From Micavibrio sp964400125 (GTDB lineage Bacteria > Pseudomonadota > Alphaproteobacteria > Micavibrionales > Micavibrionaceae), in contig CAYNSR010000002.1 of the NCBI GenBank assembly GCA_964400125.1, positions 124,001-188,000 of the forward strand: a DNA stretch of 64,000 bases, written 5' to 3'. How positions within the stretch are numbered: position 1 is the first letter of the stretch; the number at the start of each line of letters is the position of its first letter. The notes under the pieces were generated by a model that saw nothing but the letters and a program-made list of their open reading frames with translations, was not told where the DNA came from and made no database searches. A program made the position numbers and the translations under genes. Below are positions 62,567 to 64,000 of this stretch, piece by piece.

Positions 62567-63613
62567 CTAATCAAGAATATCCAGCCATTTGCGGCGATTT
62601 AATGACCAATCGATTGTTTTTTCAAGGGATTTGCTAAATGTGCGGGGTGGCGCCCAGCCCAGCAGGCGCATTTTGGTCCCGTCCAGCGCATAGCGCAGGT
62701 CATGGCCGGGGCGGCTGGAATGAAAATCGACCATGTCGTAGCGGAAATCACCAACCCCCGTCCGGGCGATGACCTGTTCGGCGATCATGCGGGCCAGAGT
62801 CAGGTTGTCGATTTCAACTTCGCCGACGATGTGATAGGCGGCAACATCGCCCTGCGGTTCGTTCCGCCACGGTTCCCGGTCGAGCAGGAACAAATGCGCG
62901 TCGGCAACATTGCGGGCATGAATGTAGTGCCGCATTCCGGCGCGGGTTTTATCGGGGGTGGCGTGGATCGGCGTGGTTTCGCCGTTCAGGGTATTGCGGA
63001 TGACCTTGGGGATGAATTTTTCTGCGTGCTGGCGTTCGCCGAAAATATTCATCTGCCGGGTGATGATGCAGGGAAGGCGATAGGTGTTGGCAAAGGACAC
63101 GACCATTTGTTCCCCGGCGCTTTTCGTCGCGGCGTAGGGGTTTTTCGGATCGTGGCGGTCTTGTTCCTTGTGGCCGGGATTGGCGACGTCGAGCGGCACG
63201 GGGCCGAAGACTTCATCGGTAGAAAAATAAACAAATAGCGCAAGATTGGGCAGTTCCCGCGCCATGTTGAGCATATTGGTGGTGCCGACGACATTGGCCA
63301 TGACAAAGCGCATGGGATCGGTGATGGAGTGATCGACATGCGATTCCGCGCCGAGATGCAGGATATGGGTGACCGCAGAAAGTTCCTTGACCAGATTCAT
63401 TCCCGCGGGCTGGCGAAAATCGTAGCCGACATATTGAAAGCGCGGGTGGTTGAACGGATTGATGTCGATATCGCGCAGACGGTCGAGCGACCCGGAATAG
63501 GTCAGCGAGTCGATGCCGATAATCGTGTCATCGGTATTTTTGAGAATATGTTCGACGAAATGGTGGCCGACAAACCCGGCGGCGCCGGTCAGTAAAAAAA
63601 CCCGCTTGCTCAT
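62567..63613 (-). CDS. dTDP-glucose 4,6-dehydratase-like NAD-dependent sugar epimerase/dehydratase
   Basis: A 348-residue SDR enzyme. TGAAGFVGHHFVEHIL is the NAD-binding Gly motif, STDEVFGPV the dehydratase-type active site (Thr/Asp/Glu) and YAATKSAGEQM the Tyr-x-x-x-Lys pair. ITRQMNIFGERQHAEKFIP follows. It is closest to RmlB-type dTDP-glucose dehydratases; related UDP-sugar dehydratases cannot be excluded. No other rml genes are in the window. Confidence 0.88.
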   Translation of the reverse strand: MSKRVFLLTGAAGFVGHHFVEHILKNTDDTIIGIDSLTYSGSLDRLRDIDINPFNHPRFQYVGYDFRQPAGMNLVKELSAVTHILHLGAESHVDHSITDPMRFVMANVVGTTNMLNMARELPNLALFVYFSTDEVFGPVPLDVANPGHKEQDRHDPKNPYAATKSAGEQMVVSFANTYRLPCIITRQMNIFGERQHAEKFIPKVIRNTLNGETTPIHATPDKTRAGMRHYIHARNVADAHLFLLDREPWRNEPQGDVAAYHIVGEVEIDNLTLARMIAEQVIARTGVGDFRYDMVDFHSSRPGHDLRYALDGTKMRLLGWAPPRTFSKSLEKTIDWSLNRRKWLDILD

Positions 63614-63622
63614 GCCCCGGGT

Positions 63623-63850
63623 TTATAGCGAATCGGGGACGGGGGCAACGGGAATGATCTTGCTGTTGTGGTCCTTGACCATCCCGGCCAAAGTCTGGAC
63701 GCATTTGTGGCAGTCGCCGTTGATGGGTTCGCCGCCGGAGCAGGCGGCATAGGTTTGATTCAGCGTGACACGTTCCGCCTGCGCGGCGGCAGCATCGAAA
63801 TGGGATTGTACATCCTTGTCCGAAAAAGGATTGCAGACGCAAATATACAT
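63623..63850 (-). CDS. Bacterioferritin-associated ferredoxin-like protein
   Basis: A 75-residue [2Fe-2S] protein: CVC near the N-terminus (C4, C6) and CHKC (C47, C50) are the four presumed cluster ligands. The Bfd family uses CxC-x(31)-CxxC; the spacing here is longer (40), with an extra Cys at 37. Bfd releases iron from bacterioferritin. ATG 63850 (MYICVCN) is used. An iron-box-like sequence lies upstream, as expected for an iron-starvation gene. Confidence 0.85.
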   Translation of the reverse strand: MYICVCNPFSDKDVQSHFDAAAAQAERVTLNQTYAACSGGEPINGDCHKCVQTLAGMVKDHNSKIIPVAPVPDSL

Positions 63851-63904
63851 AATAATACCCCTTTCAATGGTGGCGGGATGGTGTGATCTTGGGGCAAATT
63901 TAAC

Positions 63905-63930
63905 GCAAACAATAATCATTCGCAATAGAT
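63905..63930 (-). promoter_or_regulatory. Iron-box-like site upstream of the Bfd-like gene
   Basis: On the minus strand TTGCGAATGATTATTGTTTG is an AT-rich near-palindrome resembling Fur/Irr boxes (AATGATTATT against AATGATAATC), about 55-80 nt before the start codon. Confidence 0.5.
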
Positions 63931-63949
63931 TTTGAGAGGGGGGGCATGG

Positions 63950-63969
63950 ATTCCGGCCTGCGCCGGAAT
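63950..63969. repeat. REP-like hairpin at the window end
   Basis: ATTCCGGC, loop CTGC, GCCGGAAT; a relative of the ATCCCGGC..GCCGGGAT units at 41.3 and 42.9 kb with matching changes in both arms. Confidence 0.7.
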
Positions 63970-64000
63970 AACAGGCCGGGGCAATTATTCCCCATGAAGG

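Overview
The window looks like a chromosomal segment of an alphaproteobacterium (G+C roughly in the upper fifties in core genes). The main evidence is a ChpT-type histidine phosphotransferase beside CheR and a CheY-like receiver, an atpH-A-G-D-C cluster without the F0 genes, and GalU/phosphomannomutase and LepA of that kind. A Micavibrio- or Rhodospirillales-like lineage would fit, but the genus is an inference and not proven by the sequence. The first gene is cut by the window edge. One 100-N assembly gap lies inside a coding repeat at 19174-19273.

Layout. 1-7.8 kb: the 3' part of aconitase, an HD-motif protein of unknown role, several lineage-type hypothetical genes, a VTT/DedA membrane protein and a DUF378 protein. 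8.2-10.9 kb: a more AT-rich accessory patch with two lipoproteins, a membrane-anchored thermonuclease and a HEPN-like protein whose start overlaps the lepA stop. 12.8-15.2 kb: an MBOAT O-acyltransferase and an SGNH-like partner. 15.3-21.5 kb: a run of unknown genes, including an I78-type inhibitor, a duplicated pair of 115-117 aa proteins each followed by a tiny ORF, and three proteins with a similar C-terminal double-helix membrane segment; one of these is split in the assembly inside a Pro-Ala linker. 21.7-28.9 kb: purH, a TrpF-like barrel, cheR, a CheY-like receiver, chpT, a phosphohexomutase, galU and a DnaJ membrane protein. 29-32.4 kb: a peptidase E-like gene and an unknown gene separated by palindromes, then aminopeptidase P. 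32.4-36.2 kb: a fatty-acid/sterol hydroxylase between two membrane spermidine-synthase-like paralogues. 36.4-44 kb: the F1 ATP synthase operon, strikingly interrupted. 44-64 kb: a DinG-like helicase, an H1-like protein, lysS, a nitroreductase, uvrB, a cold-shock protein, a lipase-like protein, a Leu/Phe-type dehydrogenase, a cyclophilin, a dTDP-glucose dehydratase-like gene and a Bfd-like ferredoxin.

The most unusual content is non-coding or mobile-like. First, a family of near-perfect palindromes built on AGTATACTGTAACC occurs at 1.7, 10.1, 28.9, 29.7, 30.5 and 53.3 kb. Arm sequences differ between copies but match within a copy, and two copies are both exactly 94 nt with 29-nt arms and a 36-nt loop. 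Three copies bracket two genes in a cassette-like row. Second, every junction of the ATP synthase operon carries a palindromic insertion. The atpA-atpG junction also holds three paralogous genes of unknown function together with relics of the atpA 3' end and the atpG 5' end. The atpD-atpC junction holds a GxxExxY gene flanked by related inverted repeats.

No rRNA, tRNA, CRISPR array, complete insertion sequence or prophage was recognised.
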